Of a stretch of 64,000 nt of DNA, positions 20,750-33,839 are shown one piece after another (within the stretch, counting starts at the first letter, position 1; each line of letters opens with the position of its first letter). This DNA is from Climacium dendroides. Taxonomy: Eukaryota > Streptophyta > Bryopsida > Hypnales > Climaciaceae. Where the stretch lies: NCBI GenBank assembly GCA_950106755.1, contig OX467087.1, positions 13,024,047-13,088,046 of the forward strand, in the 5' to 3' direction. The translations under genes were made by a program, and so were the position numbers. Under the pieces are notes generated by a model. It made no database searches. It saw nothing but the letters and a program-made list of their open reading frames with translations, and was not told the DNA's origin.

Positions 20750-22018
20750 ATGGCGGAGCAGGTGCAGTCCCCTTTCACAATTCCTTGAAAGTTGCGCTTC
20801 TCAAAGTCACAATCGCTTTTCAAGGAGGTTCCGGAACTCGTCGGGGGTTTTGGGGTTGAGGTTTAGGGTTTTATTGATGGTAGCCTGTTGGATTGTGTGT
20901 TCTTGCAGACCGAGAAGTCGTTTCTGAAGCAGCCCAAGGTTTTCCTCAGGTACGGCTTCGCAACTCATAAAGTTCGAGGTTTGGCGGATTTGGTAGTCAC
21001 ATTTTTTGGGTTCTGTGAAGATTAGGTCATTTAGTCGCTCTTTTTGTTGGGAATGTACAGCACCAAGGCTTCGGCCAGAGGAAAGGCACCGGGAAAGGCT
21101 GGAACTCGGTTCTGGAAGAACGTAGGTCTTGGCTTCAAGACGCCGCGAGAAGCTATTGAAGGTACTGACATACGCGGGATTGTGTCCACTGTGCTTGTGT
21201 TGATTTTGGTGACTAAATTCGTAACGTTGTTAGGGGTTTTGGAGTGTTGGAGAGATTGTTACTTTTGTGGAAAGTGCCTCGGGGAGACATTAGGGTTATG
21301 ATGACTAGGGAAATGTGGGGTTTACTGTGGTAATTTGAGAAGGAGTGCTCGATTCCAGGTACTTACATCGACAAGAAGTGCCCCTTCACTGGTGATGTCT
21401 CGATCCGAGGCCGCATCCTCACTGGAACCGTGAACTGCACAAAAATGACCCGCACTATCACCATTCGACGGGATTACCTCCACTTCGTTAGGAAGTACCA
21501 GAGGTGAGCCTATTTCAATTTATATGAAGGTGGTTTTAGATTGATTGCATATAATCTGTGGGGGGTGGTGGATCGTAATGACATTTGCGGCATAGTACAT
21601 GTCTTTTGCAACTTCAATGCGCTGCTGCTTTTATTTATCAAGTAGTATTCTCTTCCAGGTACGAGAAGAGGCACTCGAATTTGGCTGCCCACGTTTCTCC
21701 TGCTTTCCGTGTGAAGGAGGGCGACAAGGTCATCGTTGGCCAGTGCAGGTTAGATATCATCACTATATGCACGTTGCATCAATGTGGTAGTGCGAAGATT
21801 AAGTAATGCTATGTGCAGACCGATAGAATCTTTTTGTTTCTCTTTCAGGAATTTCAGTGACGATTAGGTCCACTGTGGCTGAGAAATTGTTTCACTGACC
21901 AATTCTCCTTCTCCTTCTCTTCAGGCCACTCTCGAAGACTGTGAGGTTCAACGTCTTGAAGGTGATTCCCATGGGCGCTTCTGACGGAGGAAACAAGAAG
22001 GTGTTCACGGCCGTATGA
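20750..22018 (+). CDS. RPS11: 40S ribosomal protein S11 (uS17), 160 aa
   Basis: Six coding exons: 20750-20761, 20909-20949, 21061-21161, 21359-21503, 21659-21748, 21925-22018. The first exon encodes only MAEQ before a GT-AG intron; the joined frame is 483 nt including TGA. The protein is a component of the small ribosomal subunit in the cytosol and binds 18S rRNA. Recognition comes from [11 protein letters not shown], the GKAPGKAG...[19 protein letters not shown] block, [10 protein letters not shown], the [17 protein letters not shown] segment and [14 protein letters not shown]. Length is normal for the eukaryotic family (about 158-160). A telo-box-like AGGTTTAGGGTTTT sits in intron 1, a motif common around plant translation genes. 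No defects are seen, so this is probably a functional copy. Confidence 0.97.
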
Positions 22019-22860
22019 AGTCCTTCAGTCACCTATATGCTCCGGCAGGGAATTTTGCCATCTCCTCTTCTTGAAATGTAAACTTCGCAGGCACCATCTA
22101 TCAGAATTGGTTCGTGCTAGCATTATATGAAGTCTGGATTCGGCTGCATGTCATGTTTATTCTTTTATCTCATCTTTTGCACTTGCAATCAACACTCGAC
22201 ATCTATGTTACCTCTGGAAAGGCATTCTGCCTGATAAGTTTGCTCTCTGCTCTCATGCATTTTGTATCTGATTGAGAGGTTTATTACGAAATTGCGAACT
22301 GGAACCTGGACGAACTGCAATCTTAGGTTTCGTAGGGTTGTTATCATTCTAGCATTGATTCATACTAGATCTCTTCTGCAAGCTCTGATTCACTTAAGCT
22401 CATCATGACGTATGCTGAAGTGTGTACTGCCGGGACCGGCCAAACTGGAGGAGTCCTCAGAGTTCTTGCCCTAGTATTTGTTTCGTAACTAAGCTTTTCC
22501 AAAAAAAATTAACTTTAAAGTACATGTCTTGTACACGTTCTAAAATTCAGGTCTTTTGAAATTGTTCGGAGTATTTTAAGAATAAATAATGGAAATTTGT
22601 ATCATCTTTCAAAGAATGTATTGGAAAAACCTGATTCAGAGCCTCGAACGAAAATGATCAAGCGTAGAGTGAGTTTAGTGTGCGTGTCTTCGACAAAATG
22701 TTCTGGATTAAGACTTAAAATTGCATTTTAAAAACCAATTTTGCGCTATAAGTACAGTAGTGCTCTCCTAGTATTGTAGTTTGAGTTTGAGAGCCCTTTT
22801 CAAAGTGTCGTTTTGGAATATTGAAAAGTAGGTTTTGAGGCGTATTTTCAAGGAACACCA

Positions 22861-23170
22861 GTTGTTAATTAATTGTCGAGTGTGGTCTTCACTTTGTAGG
22901 CATTTATAGTAGTGAGCTCTTTCTTCAAACAATTCTATAGTGCTTTGAAATGACAATCGTAACAGTTGTTAATTAATTGTTGAGTGTGGTCTTCACTTTG
23001 TAGGCATTTATAGTAGTGAGCTCTTTCTTCAAACAATTCTATAGTGCTTTGAAATGACAATCGTAACAGTTGTTAATTAATTGTCGAGTGTGGTCTTCAC
23101 TTTGTAGGCATTTATAGTAGTGAGCTCTTTCTTCAAACAATTCTTTAGTGCTTTGAAATGACAATCCTAT
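22861..23170. repeat. Three-copy 104-bp tandem repeat
   Basis: Units start at 22861, 22965 and 23069 with an exact 104-bp period and only a few differences (for example C/T in AATTGTCGAG). A partial fourth piece, 'tatagtgctttgaaatg', follows near 23169-23185. The period is not a multiple of three, so the open frames on the minus strand are chance. It lies about 0.85 kb past the RPS11 stop codon. Confidence 0.9.
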
Positions 23171-23554
23171 AGTGCTTTGAAATGGATAGTAAGTGGTTCT
23201 ATAATGGATTACCAACAATGTGAGAGTACAATAAGATTTGTCAAATATTGGTTCATGCTTGGCCAATGCATGGAATAAGAGTCAAAAAGGGTCTGTTCTG
23301 AAGCCAAGATGTGGTGATTTAGTTTTTTTAAAAGAAGATTTGGTTGCCCAATTGCCTTTTTACAGATGTTAAAAGAATTTAGGGTTTGTTTAAGTTCAGT
23401 AGGGTTGTATTCAGGAACCCTGTGTATTACTTTTTGAATTTAGCAATGCTTATTTTTGGTCAATCCACATCTTTTTCCAAATTGTGTGTGGATTTTGCAA
23501 GGCCTAGGTCTATTGCAAAATTCTTTCAAAATTCATAAATGCTCCAAAAAATAT
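23171..23554. other. Intergenic DNA
   Basis: No gene, RNA gene or clear repeat recognised. Confidence 0.35.
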
Positions 23555-23655
23555 AAAACCACTTGTGTTAGATTCTGCAGCAACTTTTCTTCAAGTGAAA
23601 AATAAGGGAAAATATTTTGGGGCATTTAAAACCCATCACAAAGGCTGACCAGCCC
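23555..23655 (-). repeat. Family C repeat fragment, reverse orientation
   Basis: Similar to part of the 184-bp units at 59862-60424 read in reverse ('ctccaaaaaatataaaacca', 'cttgtgttagattc', 'cttcaagtgaaaa'). It is a diverged fragment. Confidence 0.5.
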
Positions 23656-23940
23656 TTAAATTGTTGCTTTATGAGTACATTACCTTAGTACATACCCAAG
23701 CCTACATGTGGTCCTTTGATACGCCTCCTTCAGATTCATCCCCTTTTATTGGGTAATATTTAAAGAGATGGAAAAAAGAATGAACAATGTTGATTGACCC
23801 CTTTAGTCATTTCATTTGTCTTTTGATTGATAATTGTATGGAGGGAGGGAGAACTACTACTTGTAGTTGTTTTGTTGATCCCAAATAGCAATCAAAAACC
23901 AAATGTGACCAATTCACAATATGACAAAATGTGACATGAA

Positions 23941-24000
23941 GATTATTTTGGGACAAAACATTAAGGCCAATAGAGAGATCATTTTGAGATGGAGGGAGTA
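23941..24000 (+). repeat. Mariner/Stowaway-like right-end fragment, copy 2
   Basis: Ends in GAGATGGAGGGAGTA, the complement of a typical TACTCCCTCC element start, and aligns with 11938-11996. No left end is visible, so this is a solitary end. Confidence 0.5.
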
Positions 24001-26049
24001 TTTGATAATCAATGGGTGCAAATTGTAACTTCTAAAGTTTAATACATGCCCTCTCAAGATGTGCTACATTGAATTAGAATAAAGATCCTTCTTCCTTTTG
24101 CAAAGAATTCAATTAAGCTTGAATTCTTGTGCCTTAAATGATAATCCCTTGCTTGGTGGATAGTCCAAGGGATAATAAAAAAATCTCCTCGAAGTAGGGC
24201 ATGGATCTTATTGCTTGTCTTAAATTGGTCAATTAAGATATACAAATGTAAATAATGAGTACTATTTCGACTTCGTAGCTTAAATTATTTTTTGCATTTT
24301 TGTGGAATATTTCAATCTATTTTAAACAACTTGCCAAGTTTTATTAAAAATAATTGTTTCAAAGCCAAGCTTGAGAATCGTGGCATATTGTTTAAGGGTT
24401 AACCACTTGCACTACATAATTTCACCTTGGTATAAATGTATCCTTGGGGTAAAGACCACTTTGGTGTAAATTTGTCTTTAGTGGTTAGTAGCTACATTAC
24501 CCCCAAAAAACAAACTATGTTTCTTAAAAAAAATTGTTAGAAATTGCCAATTTTTGGTGCATTAACTAAAATTGAAAGTTATAACTTTTTCTTTGAATTC
24601 CAACCATACTAAAGTGTAGTAGACTATTCTATCGATATATAGAAAAAAAATTTAGACGATTTGTCCATGTGGATTGCAAGATTATAGCATTTAAAGTTTG
24701 AAGAATTTTTTTTAACCTTGTCGGATACTCAGATAAGGATGATAGACTTTGATTCTTTTTTGATTAAAATTTTCTTTTAGATTAAAATGAGCATTTCCAC
24801 CATTCATTAGTATATCTTGTTATGCATAACTTAAGGCATTAAATTATAGTGAACAATTACACAAACAAAACTTTAGAAGTGAAAAAAGAATCTACTTTAT
24901 TCTAAATCATCCTACAAATATTGTAGCAATACACAAGCAATTTTTTTAATGATTTCTTGTATATTATCAAATTTAATTTTTAAAATTCCAAATAGTAAAA
25001 CCTTAGAACCAAACATTTAGAATATGTGACAATTTTATAAAATCTTTGACCTTATAGAATGTAAAGTTATAGCATTTTGAAGTTACAATTTTATTTTATT
25101 TTATTCAAAATTGCCTGGACATAGTTAGCAAAGTTTATCTCTTTCTAAAGTGTGATTTTAGAGGGGTTTAGCAAAGATGCCCCCAAAGATGCTAGAATTG
25201 CCTAAACTGCCCAATTTTTTGGATTAGTGTAACTTTTCACTTAGGCTATCAAATGGATTTTTCTTTATCCCGCACCAGTTGTTGGTAGGAACCTACTCAA
25301 ACATTCAACTATATGTTTGAAGGAAAACTTTCTTTTAGGGGTTAACAATCAAAGGCACATGCCATATGCAATAACCTTGTTGATGAAAGGTATATGAGGT
25401 GAAAAGTGAAAGCAACATGCACATTAGGAAGCAATTAGGAAGTAGACAATTGTTCATTGGAGTTGTTAGTTGCACATTAATATGTTAACTTTGGTATGCA
25501 CATGCTAAGTAATTTGTCACTAAATGATTTACAATACATGAATGAACATGAATTAGAAACATGTATCTCCTGAAGTGAAACTTTTCTTGTTTTGACTTTT
25601 AGTCTGTAGTTTACCTTCAATTATGAAAGTTTAAGTGAAGTTGAAAAGTTGTAGTTAAATTTTCTTTTTGATAATCAAAACCACCCTCTAAAATCCACAT
25701 GATTGGTCAAATCAGTTTATAGAATACAATTCAAAAATATTGACAACTATTGCATCTTGAAGTCCATATCCACTTCTTCCAAAAGATAGAGTCTAAGAAG
25801 AAATGCTAAATTTGAATTTCCACTTCACGTTCCAAGAGGCCCAACATCCAAAACCAATCACAAGATGACACATGACCTTGCTTTTGTTAAAAAATGACTT
25901 AATTTAAGGTATATTCACCCAAAAGCACTACTTCTTTTACACCACCTCTACTTGGACCATAAATTGCTACCTTCTTTTACCCAAAACTAAAAGTTAAGAA
26001 GGTTCAAAGTTAAAAAATCTAGTTCAATGTGCAAAAAACTTATTTTTTC
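24001..26049. other. AT-rich intergenic DNA
   Basis: About 2 kb of AT-rich DNA with no recognised exon. A weak family-B-like phrase appears at about 24655-24690. Short open frames are chance. Confidence 0.4.
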
Positions 26050-26250
26050 ACTTCAAATGGAGGTATCTTGTAATCTGTGTGGTTAAGATTTTTGAAATTT
26101 TTTCCACACATTCTCACACTAATTTGATGTAAGATCCTATAGTTAGATGTGCAAAAAAAAAACAAGTTTCAAAACTCTTTGCTATTGAAATGTCAATTTT
26201 GAGTATTTTTTTGGCAAAAAAAGGCTTTGGTCCTTTAGGAGTTAATTAAG
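26050..26250 (+). repeat. Dispersed repeat family B, copy 4
   Basis: Well-preserved copy with 'gtatcttgtaatctgtgtgg', 'cacacattctcacactaat', 'aagatcctatagttagatgt' and the terminal 'ggtcctttaggagttaa'. Confidence 0.65.
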
Positions 26251-27960
26251 TATTGGAAAACTATGAAACAAATTGGATTGGATCCCTCTTGAACTCACTA
26301 ACAATGAGAGTAAAAAATATTCTTTCATGAGCAATTCACCTTTGGAGATTAGAGCATAAGAAAAAGTGGCTTTTTGGGGTGTTCATACTTGACCTCAAAT
26401 GCTTCTACCTCATGCTCAATCTCACCAAAATTGTGAGCAATAGCTTCCATGGGGAGAAGTAGCAATGGTTTTTTTTAGGAATATTTTGCTCAAAAGCAAT
26501 AGAATCACCTAATTTTTCCAAATTTGAACCAAGGGCTTTATACTAGGGCTAAATTGAAACCACCACTCATTCGACGGATCGCCTTAGGTGGCATAGTTTT
26601 GGCACCAAACCATTTGGTCCTAGAGGAACAATTGGGACACGGTTTTGGTTGGCCCAATTTCCCATCTAGGGCTAGATTGTGGGTAGATTGGGCTCTTCCA
26701 TTAAATCATACAAATGTCCACTGTCTACTATTGCAAGATCTTTTGTTTTCTTTTTGGGTGCATACTTATTAATTGTGGGTTCTAGAAACTTCCTCCTATT
26801 TGTGTTATTGAATTTTTGGAACACTAGTATGTATTTTAGTTTGGAAGCACCTGTTTATATATTTTTGAGTTTAGGAGCATTGGAGTTGAGTTGAGAAGTA
26901 TAGGGGTGGAAGGATATACAATAAGATAAACATTCTTGATCAAATGTTTTGTAAAATCGTTTTTAATTGAATATGACTAATCTGTTCTTATGTGACTGAA
27001 CATGAGATGTTGATTTTTTGGTATAGATACAAATTACATGCTATGGTACAAATACAAATTTTGTGAAATTACATTCTTAATAATTAAATTTTTTATTTAA
27101 ACACAAATTTGTAAATGGAAGTCATTCTTGACATTAGGAAAATTTTCAGGCCTTGAAAGGGTCATGAAGAAAAGGTTTCCCAAATTGTAAATAAGCACAG
27201 TGATGGTCAAATTATTTAATAATCATACTATTAAAATCATAACTCCCTCTATAATATCACAAATGCTACCATTAATACTAGGGGCTCGTGCTTGCTATGC
27301 TACGCATTCATTGTATCATATATTAGTAAAATTTTGATATATTTGAATAGAATGCATGATAATGATTTCAATAAGTCTTTAAAATAATTATTTTAAATAT
27401 TTTGTAAAAATATTTTCAATCATGCATACATAGAAATCATATTTTCACACAATGTGATATTATAGAAATAGAGTAGTAGTTCACAATCACCTTTGTAATA
27501 TCACTTTTTACAAAAGGTAATATTATAGAAATAATATAGTTGTTGCAATTGAGGTGATATTAAAGAAGATCCATAGGGTGATATTATAAAGGTAGCAATT
27601 CCATTGCTTTTCTTGGCTTTGTATTTCTTTTGCATTTCTATAATCTTGAAATTTTTTATTTAAATTCTCATGAAAATAAATGACAACTATATATCTAATT
27701 TGAATGTGAAAAAAGTAAGGAAAAGGTTCAAAAGAAGTGAAAGAACTCCATCTTTTTTTTCTTTCCAAATAGATTAGAAAAGAAGAGAAAGGAAGAGGTT
27801 AAAAAAAGTAAAGAAACTCTCTCTCCTATATTTGAAATAGAATAAATAGGAAGAAAAAGGGAGAAAACCACAGTAGCAAAAAAAAGTACCGGGCGCACCA
27901 AATGATGTGAACCCCACCGGCACCCTGTGACCGGGACCGGAATCGACCCGGTCGGTCCTC
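26251..27960. other. AT-rich DNA upstream of SHMT
   Basis: No gene recognised; an 82-residue frame at 26524-26772 has no family resemblance. From about 27240 to 27590 the phrase TGATATTATA(G)AAAT recurs several times in both orientations, suggesting a decayed inverted-repeat element. The GC-rich SHMT promoter and leader start near 27890. Confidence 0.4.
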
Positions 27961-28091
27961 CGCCGGAATGAGCCTTCGCCATCCCCTCGCACTTGTGTTA
28001 GTGTTTCCCCGTTTCATTTGCGAACACAGTGTTGCAAATGATGTTTTTGTTGCTGTAAAACGGAAGCCCAGCAACAACAACAAGCTCCGCC

Positions 28092-31000
28092 ATGGCCATG
28101 GCAACCGCACTGCGCAGGCTAGCCCAAGCGCAGGCGCAGCAGCTCCAGCGCAACTGGCACCACGCGCCGACCGCCGCCTACTGCGCCTCCAGCTTCCGAT
28201 GCAGCAGCAGCAGCAATGTGAGCATTCGTGGGGGAATCTTGAGGTGCCGACTTTGTGGGTCTTGTTGTTGTGGTTTGGATTGAATTTGATCGCCTTGGTT
28301 TGGATCGATTGCTGGTGCAGACGGCGGTTGTTGCGGAGGACTCGTCGAAGTCGCACATCACTGTGAGTTTTTGTCTCTTGGCATCTTTCACTTTGGATGC
28401 GTGATGTTGGGATCGGATTAGAGTTGGAGAGGAATGAGAAAATCGGTTGGACGGGTTGAACGAGATCGGGCGATTAGATTGAGGATGTCTGTAGTGTAGG
28501 TCAGTGTAGGTCATGGCTTTAGAATGTGAGTTTCGTTGGGCGAATGGGGGGAGTTTTCACTGAATTGTTGAGTTTTTTATGAGCGATGGGGTCATCAATG
28601 TATGGGAAAGAGACGACTGTTGGGTAGATCTGAATGATTCGTGAAAGGCATGAAGAGTTGATTGCAATTGCTTTTACTGAGTTCACTTAAAGGCCCAACT
28701 TGCGCCTCATGTTGTGTTAGTAGTTTGGAGTAGGTCATGCGAGGTCTTTCGTATGCATAGTTTTATTTGATTTTAACCTACATATGCCATGTTCTTCTAT
28801 GGTTCAGGTGATATAAAATTCTGTCCCATTTGACTCTTAGTATCACAATGTGATCAATTGAATTGGTCATTTTTAAACTATGAATCCTTGGTCTTGTACG
28901 AGTTCAGCAGTTGAAAGGTTTCTGGGGTCCATGGATTCATATTATGACGTTTGGAATAGAATTGGATCCATTGCCGCCTTGCGTTTGTCAATTCTCAAAT
29001 GAAGAAATCTTTCAATGCATTATGTGTATTGCTGTGCAACAGTGGACGAAGCAGCTCAACACCGACATTTCGGAGGTCGACCCGGAGATCGTTGAAATCA
29101 TTGAGCGCGAGAAGAATCGGCAATGGAAGGTATTGTATACCCTGTTGCATTGCTCTCTACACGGTCTTGGTTTGAGTCTTGTATACCTGCTAGAAGACTG
29201 AGCAATTGTATCGACTGGTTGATGACTTAACGCTCTTGTGATTTGCACGACACTTTGTAGGGGCTGGAGCTGATCCCATCAGAGAATTTCACGTCCGTTT
29301 CAGTCATGCAGGCCGTGGGGTCAGTGATGACTAACAAGTATAGTGAAGGGTATCCTGGTGCTCGCTACTATGGTGGCAACGAGTGCGTTTCCGCTCCTTC
29401 CTTGTCTTGGTGAATGTTGTAATTTGTATTTATGAACCTGAATTATGATGTCACTGGTAGAAGACTCACCCTCCAGAGGTATTCTAAAAACCCTAGCCCC
29501 TCTGGAATTGGCTACGATTATTTTACATACTGTTCGTAAATAGCATTGCAATTGCAGGGATTATGCTACATATTGTCTTTAAAATGGCATTATAATCAGC
29601 AGGGTTTATGGTACAAAATGCCGTCAATTGGCATTACGATTGGCAGGGTTTAGTGTGCCTAGGTTCTTAGCAATACCTTTGGAGGGGTTTCTACGACTGT
29701 GCCGGATTTGATTATGTGTGGTCACCTGTGCTGATGACTCATTCAATTTGCAGGTTCATTGACATGGCCGAAAGATTGTGTCAAAAAAGGGCTCTTGCAG
29801 CTTTTCGTCTTGACCCTGAGAAATGGGGAGGTCTGTCTTTCTGTTCTGATTTCCTCTCTTGCCATTTCTAATTAATTTCTTTTTTTTTTCCGGGATTTTT
29901 CATGACCGTTTTCGTGAAGCATACTGTACTGACATTCATTTCTGGTGGAACAGTGAATGTGCAGTCCCTCTCTGGATCACCATCCAATTTTCAGGTCTAT
30001 ACGGCTCTCTTGAAGCCACATGACCGCATAATGGCGTTGGATCTTCCCCATGGTGGTCATTTGTCTCATGGATACCAGGTATGATTATTGACTAAGCTAA
30101 TTTGAAAGTACCTCTTTTCTTTTTTCTTTTTTCTTGTACGCTTTACTGCATCAAATCATTTTATGTCATGGTCTAGTTAATTCTCTTGCTCATTAAGTAG
30201 CTGCACATTTCCGAAAATTTATGTATCCCAGAATCGATGTCTTGACTCAAATGTTTCTCATTTTCGTGTCAAACAGACAGATACAAAGAAAATCTCGGCT
30301 GTTTCTATTTTCTTCGAGACCATGCCTTACAGACTGGACGAGTCCACTGGTTATATAGACTATGATACGGTATTCACTGGATCCTGTTCAATGCCAGGCT
30401 ATTCATTACATATTTAGAGCCTGTCTCCTTAGTTAACTCCTAAGTGACCAAGCTAAGCATACAAATTCCACCTTAAAAAGCTGATTATAGTAACTTTCAA
30501 AACAAATTTTTGTTGTTAAAAAATGTAGGTTATGATTTCTTCTTTCGATTGTACAGTTTGTTGCCTTTCTTGAAGCTCCCTAGTTGATTAATTTCAGCTT
30601 CTTAAGATATGGGAGCAACCTCATTTGGTCGATTGGACACTCAAGGGTTAATACATGTATATGTCCTCCATCCTCTTGATAGGCATCATTTGGGAGTCGT
30701 GGATTTGTGACTGACGACCGAAGCTGCTTTCTTTCAGATGGAGAAAAGTGCGACTTTGTTCAGGCCAAAGTTGATTGTGGCTGGCGCCAGTGCCTATGCC
30801 CGCCACTACGACTATGCTCGTATGCGCAAGGTGGGTTTGGAAACGAGAATTGCGCATCTCATTTGATTGACAAAGTTGTCATTGCTAAGTTAACAGTCTT
30901 AGATTCACATAGTGCTGATGTTAAGGTAATGTTAATGTAATACAAATGGTCTTAACATAATGTCAATGTTATGTTATGTCATTGGCTTTTAGTGGACATT

Positions 31001-33251
31001 ACTTCAGCAAGTATTAAGCTAACATTAATTTGACAATAAAATTATCATTATCTTAACAATGATCCGATGCTCTCAGATTAACATTATCTTACCACAAGTA
31101 ACTGTTACTCTAATAGGGAATCTTTTGAGATGAGCTGTGACTGATGATACACCGTAAACACCTGCATTGTACGAAGCTTCAGATACGACTGTAGTCCACA
31201 GTTTGATGTCAAGATAAGTTGAACGATTTCATCATATATACCCTGCTACTGATGCTTTCTTATGCAGGTTTGTGACAAGCAAAAGGCAATTCTGCTTGCC
31301 GACATGGCCCACATTAGTGGGTTGGTGGCAGCTGGTGTTGTCCCATCTCCCTTCGACTTTGCTGATGTAGTCACTACCACTACCCACAAGTCGCTTCGAG
31401 GTCCTCGGGGGGCAATGATCTTCTACCGCAAAGGCTTGAAGGAGACAACCAAGAAGGGCGAACAGGTATGTCAGATACTAGTTTGTTTTCTTTCTGGCAG
31501 CAATTTTTTATTCATTCGTTTTGTGGATGGTAGTATGCAGTTAAACCGGTCTTGTGTGCGTGCTGTTTGATTTTCGGATCCTATTGTATGCAGATTTTCT
31601 ATGACTATGAGGACAAAATCAATGGAGCTGTCTTTCCAGGACTTCAAGGAGGTCCTCACAACCACACTATCACAGGCCTTGCTGTTGCTCTCAAACAGGC
31701 AAGTTATCTTTCTCATGCTCTCAATTCATTTGGACTACAGGGTGTCGGTAATATTGTAAATTTTGGCCATCAAATTGCAAATAGTCCTCCACTTTGTTGT
31801 AAGCTTTTATGGTTTATTGGGAGGGTCATTTAGCTCTGTTTTTTTATGGTGAACTGTTGATGGTTTTTATTAATATTTCTTTGAGGCCTTGAGAAGATAG
31901 GGACTGACCGCTGTATACAGGCTGCAACCCCAGAGTTCAAGGCTTACCAGGAACAAGTTCTCAGTAACTCTGCACGCTTTGCCAAGGTCAGTGTCAACTC
32001 CACTGATGGTACAAGATACGAAAATAAATGAGAACGTGGTAACTGCATTGAAAACACCAGAGAGTGTGGATTGAAGATTGTTATCTGCTTAGCATTACTT
32101 CGGTGCAATAGCTCAGAATGTAAGCATTCATTGATGGTTGCTATTATTATTTTGAATGCATAGCCTTCTAAAGTGTTCGATCTTCAAGATTACTGTGGCC
32201 TACGTTATCTGGTGTTACCAGTGTATTCGTGTGATCTGCTACTAAACTAAATTGTCAGATACTGGTGCATTCTTCAATCGTTAATTTGCTTATACAATTG
32301 CTTTTAATGTCGTAGGCCTTGATGGACCGAGGTTATGAGTTGGTGTCTGGGGGAACTGAGAACCATTTGGTTCTAGTTAACCTTAAGCCCAAGGTATGTA
32401 CCTCTATCCTGTTCTGCTGTTTTGGCTACAGTGTTTTCATCTTTTAGAAATTGAAGAATGATAAATGAGTTCTTTTGTTTCTATCAGGGTGTAGACGGCT
32501 CAAGAGTGGAGCGAGTAATGGAGCTTGCTCATATTGCAGCAAATAAAAATACTGTTCCTGGAGATGTATCTGCTTTGGTGCCTGGAGGCATCCGCATGGG
32601 TGAGCTTTATATACAGTGTTTGAATGACTACCTTGAGCAAAAATACCAGTGACATGAAAGGATAGTGAATCTCAGGTCACAAATCTCGTGGATGATTGAA
32701 TAGAACGTTCTTGTTGTCCGCTCTCAGATGGTTTAGTGATAGTTGGTTAGTGATTTCGGTTATGATCCTAACAGATGTTGTAGTGATGGTTCATCATTTT
32801 CTAATGGATTTTGTTCTGGCTCGGATCAGGAACCCCGGCATTGACAAGCAGAGGTTTCTCTGAGGAGGATTTTGAGAAAGTAGCCGAGTATTTTGACCGA
32901 GCAGTGGAAATTGCTGTGAAGGTCAAGAAGTCAACAGGTGAGCGCCCCTCAAGCTAGAATGAGCTGTTGTCTTCACATGTCAGTTTTGAATCTGCTTGAT
33001 TTTCTCATTTTCTCAAAGACTTTGATGGATATCTTAGATGTTATTAGTTCCTATCGATGCTTGTAATTAAAGTTGTTACTGCACCTTGATTTCTGGTTGC
33101 AGGGACGAAGTTGAAGGATTTCAGAGCTGCTGTGGACACAGATCCTGAGGTGCAGGGAGAAATTGGGAAGTTGAAGGTGGAGGTGGAAGAGTTTGCCAAG
33201 CAGTTCCCCACTATTGGCTTTGAGAAGTCCTCTATGAAGTACCAAGATTAG
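28092..33251 (+). CDS. SHM1: Serine hydroxymethyltransferase, mitochondrial type, 526 aa
   Basis: Fifteen exons: 28092-28217, 28321-28362, 29043-29129, 29261-29382, 29754-29830, 29954-30078, 30277-30369, 30738-30830, 31268-31465, 31594-31698, 31921-31986, 32316-32393, 32488-32599, 32830-32937, 33103-33251. It is a PLP enzyme interconverting serine plus tetrahydrofolate and glycine plus methylene-tetrahydrofolate; the mitochondrial form serves photorespiration with glycine decarboxylase. Visible: SENFTS and the [11 protein letters not shown] block, [10 protein letters not shown] (Asp267, His270), the PLP lysine in [15 protein letters not shown] (Lys296), and [21 protein letters not shown]. The first 42 residues are rich in Arg, Ala, Gln and Ser with no acidic residue, as expected of a mitochondrial presequence. 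The start is in an excellent context (GCCATGGC). The intron 31699-31920 begins with GC, not GT. The gene is tail to tail with the XRN gene. Confidence 0.96.
31699..31920 (+). other. GC-AG intron in SHMT
   Basis: The exon ends CAAACAG and the intron starts GCAAGT and ends TATACAG. This is the only join in the gene that does not use GT. It joins ...VALKQ to [10 protein letters not shown] exactly as the family requires, and no GT alternative keeps the frame. The strong match around the donor is typical of genuine GC-AG introns. Confidence 0.85.
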
Positions 33252-33839
33252 AATGGCAGTCTTTGTACAATTAGAATCTCATCACATATTGGAATATTGA
33301 AATATATTCATTCACCATCCACTTTTCACCAAACCAGTCTGAGGCCTTGTAGATACTGGCAAAGGTCTCCACACTGAAATCACCATTTGGTGCCGTTGGT
33401 TCATGTATGTAAGTAGGTAAGCTCGTCCAGTCCGCAAGGAGTTATTATCGTTTGAACTAGAGAGCTCTAACATGATTTCAGCCAAGAACAGCGTACCAGA
33501 CCTGACCAAGTGATGGCTCGGTTGAAATCGTGAGATGGGATTGCAGGTGTGTTGGCCTCTGGATTTCGCTGGCCTCGCCTAAGCAAAGAATCTGCTGTCT
33601 CCACTCTCCACGTCTTCCTTCCGAATGTAAGTAGTGCAACTTCGCAACAGGTCGCTGCCAACTCCAAAATTTACGCTCCTAAAAGACACATGCCAATGAC
33701 CGGTCATATACGACTTAGCACTAGTTTCTCGGTCTGTGGGTGCTGCTGAAACCTTCCTATTTTGGAAATGCTGAATACTAATGGAGTTGGCTCCTAGGTT
33801 CAACAAGAAAGTTAAGGTTTTGTGAAAGAAGCCTTCAGT
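33252..33839. other. SHMT 3' region and intergenic DNA
   Basis: Contains the SHMT 3' untranslated region. No other gene recognised. Confidence 0.4.

Noticed and set aside
21845..21900. Possible C/D-box snoRNA in RPS11 intron 5
   Set aside because: A TGACGA and CTGA pair exists, but the putative stem overlaps the boxes and the spacing is too short for a normal snoRNA.
22861..23185. Possible CRISPR-like array
   Set aside because: Units are contiguous 104-bp tandem copies without unique spacers, in a plant nuclear context.
27280..27320. Helitron-like phrase 'gtgcttgctatgctacgcat'
   Set aside because: Resembles part of some plant Helitron or MITE ends, but no terminal CTRR with hairpin or paired end was found nearby.
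28119..28514. 131-codon and other minus-strand frames over the SHMT first exons
   Set aside because: Antisense shadows of the GC-rich SHMT 5' exons without independent support.
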